Part shown: positions 56,910 to 64,000 of the stretch, one piece after another | Layout of the letters: each line of letters starts with the position of its first letter | How positions within the stretch are numbered: position 1 is the stretch's first letter | NCBI RefSeq assembly: GCF_021442325.1 | Contig: NZ_CP087879.1 | Coordinates: 2,232,001 to 2,296,000, forward strand | Direction: 5' to 3' | DNA from: Agromyces marinus | GTDB taxonomy: Bacteria > Actinomycetota > Actinomycetes > Actinomycetales > Microbacteriaceae | Length of the DNA stretch: 64,000 bases | Made by a program: the position numbers and the translations under genes | Notes under the pieces: model-generated | Databases searched by the model: none | Seen by the model: the letters and a program-made list of their open reading frames with translations, nothing else | What the model was told of the DNA's origin: nothing

Positions 56910-58862
56910 TCACTCGACTGCGCTGGTCGTCGAGAGCCAGCCGTTGAGGCTCGACCCGACACGCACCTCGACGAGGACCGTGCGCGAGCGTTCCTCAGGT
57001 TGTCCGGCGAACGGCGTGGTGACGATCCCGTCCCCCGCGTCGACGGTCGTCGTGGCAGTACGTTCCTGACGCGGCGGAGCGACCACCTGAAGCGAGTTCC
57101 GCTCGACCTCCGCGAAGGCGGGAACCGCTCGACTCAGGTCGCTTGCGTCAACCGACACCGCAACCTCGAAGACGCCTCCAGCCGGCACCGACTCCGGGGC
57201 CGTCGCCGAGAGGAAGGATCCGCTCCGGATCGACTCGACCTCTCCCTCGACGTACACCGGAGAGCCGTCGAGCGTCACCGCGACACCGCCGGCGAAGGGA
57301 GTGAGGGTGCGACTCGCACCGTCCATGCGTGTCACCTCGACGTCGCTTCCGGACATCAGGGTCACGTCTCGGGGGCCGTCGGTGGACCACATGACCTTGG
57401 CGGGCGTGCCATCGGCGCGGCGGAACTCATAGCTCCGAATCTCCGGGTCCGTCTCATCGCGGTGATCGAACTCCGCGCCGGAGAGCACTCGCGTCAGCGT
57501 CGCGTAGGCGTTGAACGCCATCTTCGGCGTGTACGCACCCGCAGGATCAGCAGCGCTGCGGACCATGCCCCAGTTCTGGCCCGGAGCGGCGCGGTTGACG
57601 CCGGTGTTCTCGAGCGAGTACCAGTACACGCGCTCGACGCCGGACGCGAGCGCGATGACCTGCGATCGGACCGTGTAGTCGGCCTGCGTCGCCTCGCTGA
57701 CGCCCCGAGCGCTGATGTTGGACTGCCAGCCGACCTCGGTGAACCAGATCGGCTTGGCCTCGCCGTCGTTGTACTCCCGGATCAGCTCGTCGAGCTGCTG
57801 GATGCGCGCCTCCAGGCCCACGCCCGGAAGGCTCGGCGCGGTGTAGCCGGCCTCCGGCGACTGCGGGAATCCGTAGGGATGGACCGTGACGGCGTCCAGG
57901 TACTCCAGCGCGCCGTGGGAGAAGAGCTCCTCGAGCCACGCGTACGGCAGCGTCACGGCGGCGGGTCCGACGATCTTCGCGTCGGGGTGCGCTTCATGCA
58001 CGACCTCGGCGGTCACCTTGAGCATCTCGTAGTAGCACTTCGGATCCGCCTTGCACGGCCCGCGGTTCCACGGAGCCTCCGCGCCGTTGTACTCGTTCCA
58101 GACCTCGACGGTGTCCACGACACCCTCGTGCCGGTCGAGGACCGCCCGGGCGTACTCGGCGTACGCCTGGATGCCGCGTTCCGTGAAGGGCGCAGCGCCG
58201 AAGCCCTCGTCGTCCTGGTCGTACAGCTTGTTCCCGTAGGAGAGGATCACGAGCGGCTCGGCACCCAGCTCCGACGCCGTGTTGATGTAGTCGTCGTAGA
58301 ACGCGGGACCGCCGGCGTACAGCCCCTCCTCCGGCTCGAACTGCCCCCAACCGAGCGTGTCGCGGATTCCCGCCACACCGGTCTGCGCGAGGATCGGCGC
58401 GATGTCGAGGCTCTGCGACCCGGTTCCGCCGACGTACGTCTTCGTGTCGGGGTCCCACATCGGTGCGCCGCCCCTGGCGGGAAGCCCGAACTTGGTGTTG
58501 ATCGCGAACCGCTCGTCGCGTTCCCCCGACCACGGTGCGATCAGGGCGAACGTCGTCGTGAACGGCGTCTCCCCCTCGACGGTCAGTGTGTAGTGGCCGG
58601 GCTCGTCGATGTCTGGTGCGATCGTCGAGCTGTCGTGTCCGATCTCACCGGTGAGCACCGTCCGGCCCTGATCGTCGACGATCGTCCAACCGGCCCCCGG
58701 GGCCTGGACCGCGAACTCGATGTCATCCGCGTTCGTGAAGATGTTCCCGAGCGAGTCGGACTCGATCGTCGTGTTCTCGTTCGATTGCGCCGGCGCTGCG
58801 AGCAGCAACGTCGCTGCAAGCGCAGCGGCCGTTGCGACGGCAGCCTTTCTCACTACTGTCAC
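56910..58862 (-). CDS. Secreted clan A glycoside hydrolase (GH39/GH5-like)
   Basis: A 650-residue exported enzyme: Sec signal (KAAVATAAALAATLLLAAPAQS), an N-terminal beta region, a TIM barrel at about 115-440 and C-terminal beta domains. The acid/base E257 (VDTVEVWNEYNG) and the nucleophile E376 (KPIWFTEVGWQSN) are on the strand-4 and strand-7 positions of clan GH-A. It is the only glycosidase in the locus with a signal peptide, so it probably makes the first extracellular cut. Family could be GH39, GH5, GH30 or a new one. AAAGGA six bases before the GTG. Several cysteines (C270, C276) may form a disulfide. Confidence 0.82.
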   Translation of the reverse strand: MTVVRKAAVATAAALAATLLLAAPAQSNENTTIESDSLGNIFTNADDIEFAVQAPGAGWTIVDDQGRTVLTGEIGHDSSTIAPDIDEPGHYTLTVEGETPFTTTFALIAPWSGERDERFAINTKFGLPARGGAPMWDPDTKTYVGGTGSQSLDIAPILAQTGVAGIRDTLGWGQFEPEEGLYAGGPAFYDDYINTASELGAEPLVILSYGNKLYDQDDEGFGAAPFTERGIQAYAEYARAVLDRHEGVVDTVEVWNEYNGAEAPWNRGPCKADPKCYYEMLKVTAEVVHEAHPDAKIVGPAAVTLPYAWLEELFSHGALEYLDAVTVHPYGFPQSPEAGYTAPSLPGVGLEARIQQLDELIREYNDGEAKPIWFTEVGWQSNISARGVSEATQADYTVRSQVIALASGVERVYWYSLENTGVNRAAPGQNWGMVRSAADPAGAYTPKMAFNAYATLTRVLSGAEFDHRDETDPEIRSYEFRRADGTPAKVMWSTDGPRDVTLMSGSDVEVTRMDGASRTLTPFAGGVAVTLDGSPVYVEGEVESIRSGSFLSATAPESVPAGGVFEVAVSVDASDLSRAVPAFAEVERNSLQVVAPPRQERTATTTVDAGDGIVTTPFAGQPEERSRTVLVEVRVGSSLNGWLSTTSAVE

Positions 58863-58922
58863 GGGCGTTCCTTTCCTGTCTTCTGTGCGTCGAAACTTCG
58901 TCGGTTCGTGCTCCCGTTCGCC

Positions 58923-59822
58923 CTACATGCCCATCGCCTCCTCGTGCCCGGTTCGCCAGGTCCTCGCCGGGCGTGCACCCAGGAGACGCTCGAGACGACC
59001 GAGGTCGAGCGGGACCTCGTGCCCCACGAACGTTCGTCCTCTCGCGACCTCGGGGAGGAATCGGCCGATCAGATCCGCGGTCGGGACCTCGCTGAGGGTG
59101 TCCGGCGCCGCGATGTTCACGATCTGGAATCCCTGCAGATCTGCGTCGGCGAGCCGAACCAGGTACTCGGCCGCGTCCTCGGTGTGCAGATACGACCACA
59201 CCTCCGCGCGCAGCGACTCCGGCGCGCTTCGCGCCTCGCTCAACCGCTTCGCCAGCCGCTCTCCCGCGGCGACGAACGGGAAGCGCACGGCGCAGACCGC
59301 GGTCCCCCAGCGACGGTGCATCGACTCGGCCACGGTCTCGGTGACCGCTTTCGAGAGCCCGTAGGAGTCGGCCACGAGCGTCGGGTGATCCTCATCGATC
59401 GGGAGGTAGTGCGGCCTGAGTTCAGGTGGACCGAACGCGAGCCCGACCGCCGCCATGCTCGAAGCCACGACCGCACGGTCCACCCCGAGTTCCCCGGCCG
59501 CGTCGAGGATGTTGAAGGCGGCAGCGGTGTTGTTCGCGAACCCACGTACCGGAGGGTTCGTCGGGTGCGGGATCGCAGCCAGGTGGATGATGGCGGTGGG
59601 CCGCCCGTCGGCGCGCGCGACCAGGGCCTCGACCGCACGACGTGCCGTTCCCGGCTCCAGGAGGTCACCGCGCACGACGTGCCCCCGGCCGGGATCGGCA
59701 TCCTCGGACCCGATCAACGCGACGACGTCTCGGTCGATCGACTCGAGCGATGCGATCACCCGACGACCGATGGTTCCGGCAGCGCCCGTCACGAGGATCG
59801 CGGCGCCGGCCCCCGGATCCAT
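58923..59822 (-). CDS. NAD(P)-dependent epimerase/dehydratase (extended SDR)
   Basis: A 299-residue short-chain dehydrogenase: TGAAGTIGRRV (glycine-rich loop), IIHLAAIPHPT, VVASSMAAVGLAFG and SYGLSKAVTE with the YxxxK pair. It resembles sugar epimerases and the uronate dehydrogenase group, so it could oxidise an imported uronic acid or epimerise a sugar; this is not provable from sequence. Start ATG 59820-59822, two bases after the sulfatase B stop, so it is part of the same operon. Confidence 0.88.
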   Translation of the reverse strand: MDPGAGAAILVTGAAGTIGRRVIASLESIDRDVVALIGSEDADPGRGHVVRGDLLEPGTARRAVEALVARADGRPTAIIHLAAIPHPTNPPVRGFANNTAAAFNILDAAGELGVDRAVVASSMAAVGLAFGPPELRPHYLPIDEDHPTLVADSYGLSKAVTETVAESMHRRWGTAVCAVRFPFVAAGERLAKRLSEARSAPESLRAEVWSYLHTEDAAEYLVRLADADLQGFQIVNIAAPDTLSEVPTADLIGRFLPEVARGRTFVGHEVPLDLGRLERLLGARPARTWRTGHEEAMGM

Positions 59823-59824
59823 CG

Positions 59825-61135
59825 TCACTGGGGGTCGGGCGAGATCGCGCCCGGGTCGACGTAGGGATATCCCGCGGGCTGCGGAATGGGCCCCGCCAAC
59901 AGCGGGTCCGCGGTCGCGCTCATCCACTCCTCGAGCGTCGTCCGCAACCGTGCGAGCACCTCGGCGTGGCGCGGGTCTCCAGCGAGATTCTGCCGCTCCA
60001 TGGGGTCGAACAGCAGGTCGTAGAGCTCCTCGCCCGCGACGGGTTGCTCCGACCATCCGCCATCGACCCAGTAGTCCTTGCTCGGGCTGTCGTCCACGTT
60101 CGGGAGCACGGGTCGATCCCGATCGGCGAACCGCTTGATGTACTTCCAGCGGTTGCTGCGAACGGCGCGCTGCGGTTCATAGGCCACGTGGAAGGTCACC
60201 TCGGAGAAGACGACCTCGTTGATCTCCGATTCTCCATCGAGCACGGGCAGCATCGACCGGCCCTGCACCCACTCCGGCACGTCAGCCCCCGCGATCTCGC
60301 ACAACGTCGGGAAGATGTCGATCTGGGAGACCAGCGCATCGCTGACGATCCCACCGCGGAACCCACCTGGACCCCTGAGGATCAGCATGACGCCCGTCCC
60401 GTTGTCGGAGAGGGTGCACTTCATCCCGGGCAGGGCGACACCGTGGTCGGTCGTCATCAGGACGAGCGTGTTCTCGGCGAGGCCCTGCGCCTCCAGCTCA
60501 TCGAGGATGTCGCCGACCGCGGAGTCCATGACCCGCGCGGATGCGTGGAAGCTCGCCATGTCTGCCCGGGTCACCTCGTTGTCGGGCATCGTCGGCGGAG
60601 GCGCGACGTATCGTGCGTCGCTCGGCGGGTACCCGAACGTCGAGCCGTCCGTCGGCAGAGTGTGGGTCTCGACGAACCCCACCGAGAGGAAGAACGGCTG
60701 ACGATGCTCCCGACGGAGGTATTCGAGCGTGGCCGGAACGATCGCCGCCGCCCGCGCGTTCGGCACCTCGAGGTGCTCGTCGTAGCCGATGATCTCGCCT
60801 TCACGGGGGCCCGGGGCGACGTGTTGCACCCCGACCATGGCGGACGTGTAGCCGCGAGCGCCGAGGGTGTGGATGATGTGCTGCGAATAGTCGGCGATGC
60901 CGAAGCCCATGTGGGCGAGCCCGAGCATGCCGGCGCTGTGCGGAGCCTGGCCGGTGAGGAGCGCAGCGCGGCTCGGCGAACACGTGGGTGCGGCGGAGAA
61001 CGCATTGCGGAAGACGACGCCTTCCTCGGCCAGCCGCTGCAGCCTCGGCGTGGGCACCGCGTGCCCGTAGGGCTGGATCATCCGCCCGGTGTCGTGGGTG
61101 TGGAGGTAGAGGATGTTGGGGAGTTGGTCGCTCAT
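59825..61135 (-). CDS. S1-type sulfatase B
   Basis: A 436-residue sulfatase without signal peptide. Motif C52-S-P-S-R (PTCSPSRAALLTGQAPHSAGM) carries the formylglycine precursor; D15 of LHTHDTGR starts the metal site; TTDHGVALPGMKCTLSDNGTGVMLILRGP is the second half of the active site. The LHTHDTGRMIQPYG start is typical for a subfamily of heparan/N-sulfoglucosamine-sulfohydrolase-like proteins. Its ATG overlaps the GH37-like stop (ATGA). Substrate not assigned. Confidence 0.93.
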   Translation of the reverse strand: MSDQLPNILYLHTHDTGRMIQPYGHAVPTPRLQRLAEEGVVFRNAFSAAPTCSPSRAALLTGQAPHSAGMLGLAHMGFGIADYSQHIIHTLGARGYTSAMVGVQHVAPGPREGEIIGYDEHLEVPNARAAAIVPATLEYLRREHRQPFFLSVGFVETHTLPTDGSTFGYPPSDARYVAPPPTMPDNEVTRADMASFHASARVMDSAVGDILDELEAQGLAENTLVLMTTDHGVALPGMKCTLSDNGTGVMLILRGPGGFRGGIVSDALVSQIDIFPTLCEIAGADVPEWVQGRSMLPVLDGESEINEVVFSEVTFHVAYEPQRAVRSNRWKYIKRFADRDRPVLPNVDDSPSKDYWVDGGWSEQPVAGEELYDLLFDPMERQNLAGDPRHAEVLARLRTTLEEWMSATADPLLAGPIPQPAGYPYVDPGAISPDPQ

Positions 61136-62388
61136 GCGCCGAACAGCTCGCTTTCGATGTCGTCGGAGGTGGTCGCGGGCCTGCCGTAGGCGACAGCGCC
61201 GAGTACGGCGATACTCGCCGCCGACCACCCTCGCATCGGAACCGACGGGTACCGTTCGAGTGGGAGGTCGGTCCCGCCGTCGATGACGTTGTACTTCTCC
61301 CACAGTGCGCCCGTGCGATGGAATTCATCGATCTGCAGGCCGACGAAGTCCGCAGAGATCGCGCGCGCGAGTTCGTCGAAGCCGTATCGGAGCAGCGCCG
61401 AGACGACGATGATCTGCATGGGCGGCCAGCCGACCGGCCAGTCCCATTGGCAGTGGCTGAACTCCGCATGCGGGCTCGGGTGCGGCCGGGGCGTGAATGC
61501 GAGCCCGTGGGCTCCCCGGAACTCGGCCAGGCGCTGCACCATTCCCGCCGCCTGAGTCTCGGTGGCGACGCCGGCCCACATGGTCCAGAAGGCGCTCAGC
61601 GAGTCCACATCGAGTTGCGCGCCGCGCTCCACATCGAGCTCACGGAAGAAGGAGTCGCGCGGACTCCAGCACAGGGAACGGATGATGGCGGCCCGCCGCT
61701 CGGATTCCGCAGCCCAGTACGCCGAGCGTTCGGCGTCGCCGCATCTCGAGTGGAGTTCCGAGAGCGCTTCCGCGACACGCACCAGGCATGAGTTCGTCAG
61801 CAATGGTGCGCACCGCCGCACGTCGCCGTTGAAGATCGGGGTGAAGTCGAGACCGGTCTCGGCTTCCGCTGCGAGTTCCGCCCGGAGTCCCGGGTCACCC
61901 AGATCACGGTTCGTCGCGAGCCCGACATCCGTCGAGTGGTGCGCGGCGCACCAGTACTCGTCGTACTCCTTCTCGAGAAGCCGAAGCGATTCCCGGGCGA
62001 ACTCCAGATCGCCGGTCGCGTCCAGGTAGCGCACGAGGCTGTCGGCCGTCAGCGGCGGCTGAGACCGAGTGAGGTAGTACGAGCGGTTCCCGTTGAGGAC
62101 CATCCCGAAGCGATCGATCATCGAGAGCTGGTTGACCAGGTGATCGCGCACGAGATCCGCGCGCCCGTGTTCGAGCATTCCCAGACTGATGAAATAGGTG
62201 TCCCACCCGTACATCTCCGGGAATGCCCCTTCGCCGCCACCGGCCGTGCTGTACGGTCGGGGCAACTCGATCAGCGTCCCGCGTTCGTCGTTCGCGACAT
62301 CCTCGGGGGTCGCGGTGGCCAGGTTCTGGTCCCACCAGGTCTCGACCAGGGCATCGAGCCCTCGCCACTCATCCGCACGATCCGCCAT
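61132..62388 (-). CDS. GH37-like (trehalase fold) glycosidase with altered active-site arginines
   Basis: A 418-residue cytoplasmic (alpha/alpha)6 enzyme clearly related to trehalases: FPEMYGWDTYFISLGMLE, NGNRSYYLTRSQPPLTA and QWDWPVGWPPMQ. The candidate acid D181 (ETGLDFTPIF) and base E364 (LWEKYN) are kept. The Arg of the trehalase GGRFxExxxWD motif is Ala55 here, and the Arg of the SSRW motif after the catalytic Asp is missing (TPIF). These Arg residues are needed in true trehalases, so another alpha-linked substrate is likely. Start ATG 62386-62388, two bases after the sulfatase C stop. Confidence 0.87.
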   Translation of the reverse strand: MADRADEWRGLDALVETWWDQNLATATPEDVANDERGTLIELPRPYSTAGGGEGAFPEMYGWDTYFISLGMLEHGRADLVRDHLVNQLSMIDRFGMVLNGNRSYYLTRSQPPLTADSLVRYLDATGDLEFARESLRLLEKEYDEYWCAAHHSTDVGLATNRDLGDPGLRAELAAEAETGLDFTPIFNGDVRRCAPLLTNSCLVRVAEALSELHSRCGDAERSAYWAAESERRAAIIRSLCWSPRDSFFRELDVERGAQLDVDSLSAFWTMWAGVATETQAAGMVQRLAEFRGAHGLAFTPRPHPSPHAEFSHCQWDWPVGWPPMQIIVVSALLRYGFDELARAISADFVGLQIDEFHRTGALWEKYNVIDGGTDLPLERYPSVPMRGWSAASIAVLGAVAYGRPATTSDDIESELFGA

Positions 62389-62390
62389 GA

Positions 62391-63890
62391 TCAGGTCCGC
62401 CCCACCACGGCAGGTGCCGCCATGGCGGCGACCAGTTCCTCCGTCAGCCGCAGGCGCAGGCCCATGTGGTCGGGGTCGTCGTAGAGGTTGGTCTGTTCGT
62501 CCGGATCGACCTTCAGGTTGAAGAGCTCGCCGTACGCCTGGTCGCAGAACACGGTGAGCCGCCAGCCGTCGGCGGTGATGATCGTTCGTACCTGGTCGGC
62601 GGGTGCGACGTAGCTCGTATTCGTCTCGATTGCAACGCGTTCGTGGCCACGCTCGGTGTCCAGGGTGGACTCGCGGATCGGCAGTGCCCGACCCTCACTG
62701 TCGCCGGCGTCGACGCCGGCGAGTTCGAGCACCAGCGGCCGAACATCCAGGTGGCTGGTGAGCCCGTCGAACCGTCTTCCCTGTGCGACCCCTGGCCCTG
62801 CAACGATCATCGGGCAGCGCACGGTCTTGTCATAGTGCCACGGCCCCTTCATGAGCAGACCGTGATCACCGATGACGTCCCCGTGGTCGGTCGTGAAGAT
62901 GACGACCGTGTCTTCGACGAGGCCTCGCTCCGACAGCGCCTCGCGAATCCGACCGATCTGGTGGTCGACGAAGGCGCAGGACGCGAAGTAGGCAGCGCGA
63001 AGACGCAACCATGTCTCCCGATCGAAGGTCGAGAGTTCGAACTTCTCGTCTTGGAAGGCCGCATACTGCCATGGCCCGGTCGCCCGGTCCCACTCCTGGG
63101 GAATCGGGTCCGGGATGCTCCGCCAGTCGAACCGTTCAGCCCACTCGGCTGGCGGGTCGTAGGGGTCGTGCGGGTCGACGAAGGACACGTAGAGCAGGAA
63201 CGGGTCCTCCGACTCGCGGAGCTCGTCGAGCTGCGCGATCGCTCGGTCGGCGATCCACGTGCTCTGCTGCAACTCGGCGGGGAGGGGGGACGGTCGGAAG
63301 ATCCTTCGGTTGGGGGCCTGCATCAAGGGCTTCACGTGAGCATCGTGCGCGCGCTGCCATTCGTTCGTGAGATCGCGCCCATCCGGTGGGACCTCGCTGA
63401 GGTACGGCATGGGCCACGCCGTCGCGAGCGCGCGATCGTAGTACTCGGGATGCTCGGATTCGATCCAGTCCAGCCACGGACCGTGCCTCGTGTCCTCGGT
63501 CACCTCGACATGGTCGAACCCGAGATGGTCCAGGTCGGTCGGTGGATAGTTCGTGTGGGGCGTGAAGTGGAACTTCCCGATGCCGGTCGTGCGATATCCG
63601 GCCTTCCGGAGTTCATGGGTGAAGAACGGCATGTCCGGCCGCGGCTCGACGTCGTTCGCGACCATGCCGCTCACGATCGGAGATCGGCCGTTCATGATCG
63701 CGTTGCGGCTCGGCCCGCAGATCGGAATCGGCGTGTAGTGCCGCAGGTACGTCACCCCATCCTCCGCAAGCGAATCGAGGCTCGGTGAGACGCCCGGGAC
63801 GTCGCACCCGTAGGCACCGACCGATCCGGCGGCCCACTGGTCCGCAAGGATGACGACGATGTTCGGTCTCTTGCCGGCTTGCTCGCTCAC
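62391..63890 (-). CDS. S1-type sulfatase C
   Basis: A 499-residue sulfatase without signal peptide. Motif C58-G-P-S-R (PICGPSRNAIMNGRSP) is the formylglycine site; the usual final L-T-G is M-N-G. D17 (VILADQWAAGSVGAYG), GKFHFTPH, FVDPHDPYDPP and FTTDHGDVIGDHGLLMKGPWHYDKTVRCPMIVAGP complete the active site. It resembles choline-sulfatase/iduronate-sulfatase-like enzymes by these motifs. GTG 63888-63890 starts four bases after the permease stop, so it is in the same operon as the ABC transporter. Confidence 0.93.
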   Translation of the reverse strand: MSEQAGKRPNIVVILADQWAAGSVGAYGCDVPGVSPSLDSLAEDGVTYLRHYTPIPICGPSRNAIMNGRSPIVSGMVANDVEPRPDMPFFTHELRKAGYRTTGIGKFHFTPHTNYPPTDLDHLGFDHVEVTEDTRHGPWLDWIESEHPEYYDRALATAWPMPYLSEVPPDGRDLTNEWQRAHDAHVKPLMQAPNRRIFRPSPLPAELQQSTWIADRAIAQLDELRESEDPFLLYVSFVDPHDPYDPPAEWAERFDWRSIPDPIPQEWDRATGPWQYAAFQDEKFELSTFDRETWLRLRAAYFASCAFVDHQIGRIREALSERGLVEDTVVIFTTDHGDVIGDHGLLMKGPWHYDKTVRCPMIVAGPGVAQGRRFDGLTSHLDVRPLVLELAGVDAGDSEGRALPIRESTLDTERGHERVAIETNTSYVAPADQVRTIITADGWRLTVFCDQAYGELFNLKVDPDEQTNLYDDPDHMGLRLRLTEELVAAMAAPAVVGRT

Positions 63891-63894
63891 GCTC

Positions 63895-64000
63895 TCATCC
63901 CTTGATCGAACCGGCGATGCCGTCCACGAAGTACTTCTGCAGCCAGAGGAAGACGACGATGACGGGAAGGACCGCGATCACCGCCGCAGCTGCGAGCCCG
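63895..64000 (-). CDS. ABC sugar permease (MalG family), C-terminal end only
   Basis: Only the last 34 residues are in the window. AAAVIAVLPVIVVFLWLQKY followed by FVDGIAGSIKG is the standard end of MalG-type carbohydrate permeases (the last transmembrane helix, then the F(V/T)xGI..G..KG tail). It is the inner-membrane partner of a sugar importer whose remaining parts lie beyond the edge. The stop is four bases before the sulfatase C start. Confidence 0.88.
   Translation of the reverse strand, partial: GLAAAAVIAVLPVIVVFLWLQKYFVDGIAGSIKG

Overview
This window is chromosomal DNA from a high-GC actinobacterium, most likely a Microbacteriaceae member of the Agromyces type. The reasons are GC-rich codon use, ATGA-coupled gene pairs, promoters of the TANNNT type placed right against start codons, an actinobacterial 16S/23S/5S operon without spacer tRNAs, and gene neighbourhoods such as rsmI next to a protein O-mannosyltransferase next to metG. 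No phage, insertion sequence, CRISPR array or tRNA gene was recognised.

Layout. 1-24.3 kb is ordinary chromosome: metG (cut by the left edge), an MDR oxidoreductase, rsmI, PMT, a YeiH-type exporter, two more MDR oxidoreductases with an XRE regulator and a small membrane protein, an SMR efflux protein, a flavin amine oxidase with an ABM-fold partner, an isochorismatase-like hydrolase, metY with a CoA-binding protein, a GNAT enzyme, sdaA, a rhodanese, an M18 aminopeptidase, a J-domain/NERD-like fusion, a PrmC-like methyltransferase, pnuC and a YyaL-type thioredoxin-domain protein. 24.3-30.4 kb is a complete rRNA operon on the minus strand with its terminator, processing stems, boxA-like sites and candidate promoters. 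30.4-44.3 kb returns to housekeeping and stress genes: two aldo/keto reductases, hrpA, a PEBP lipoprotein divergent from a TetR regulator, an MFS exporter, a DUF4349 lipoprotein, an acyl-CoA dehydrogenase, an AlaX-like editing protein and a KhtT/KhtU-like cation:proton antiporter pair.

44.3-64 kb is a continuous minus-strand carbohydrate locus that runs off the right edge: an ABC sugar permease (only its C-terminus is visible), three S1-type sulfatases, a GH37-like enzyme, an SDR epimerase/dehydratase, one secreted GH39/GH5-like clan A glycosidase, an SGNH hydrolase, a mannonate-dehydratase-type enolase-superfamily enzyme, two GH38 alpha-mannosidases, an ABC sugar-binding lipoprotein and an aldose-epimerase-like protein. 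Only the clan A glycosidase and the binding protein carry export signals. The simplest model is that a sulfated, mannose-containing (possibly uronic-acid-containing) glycan is cut outside the cell, imported by ABC transport, then desulfated, deacylated and hydrolysed in the cytoplasm, with acid sugars entering through mannonate dehydration. A LacI-type dyad overlaps the binding-protein promoter. The substrate is inferred, not shown.

The two longest gene-poor gaps in the protein-coding regions (8.7-9.2 kb and 38.8-39.2 kb) each hold a pair of 60-nt palindromic elements of identical design (23-nt arm, 14-nt loop, 23-nt arm). They look like a dispersed intergenic repeat family.
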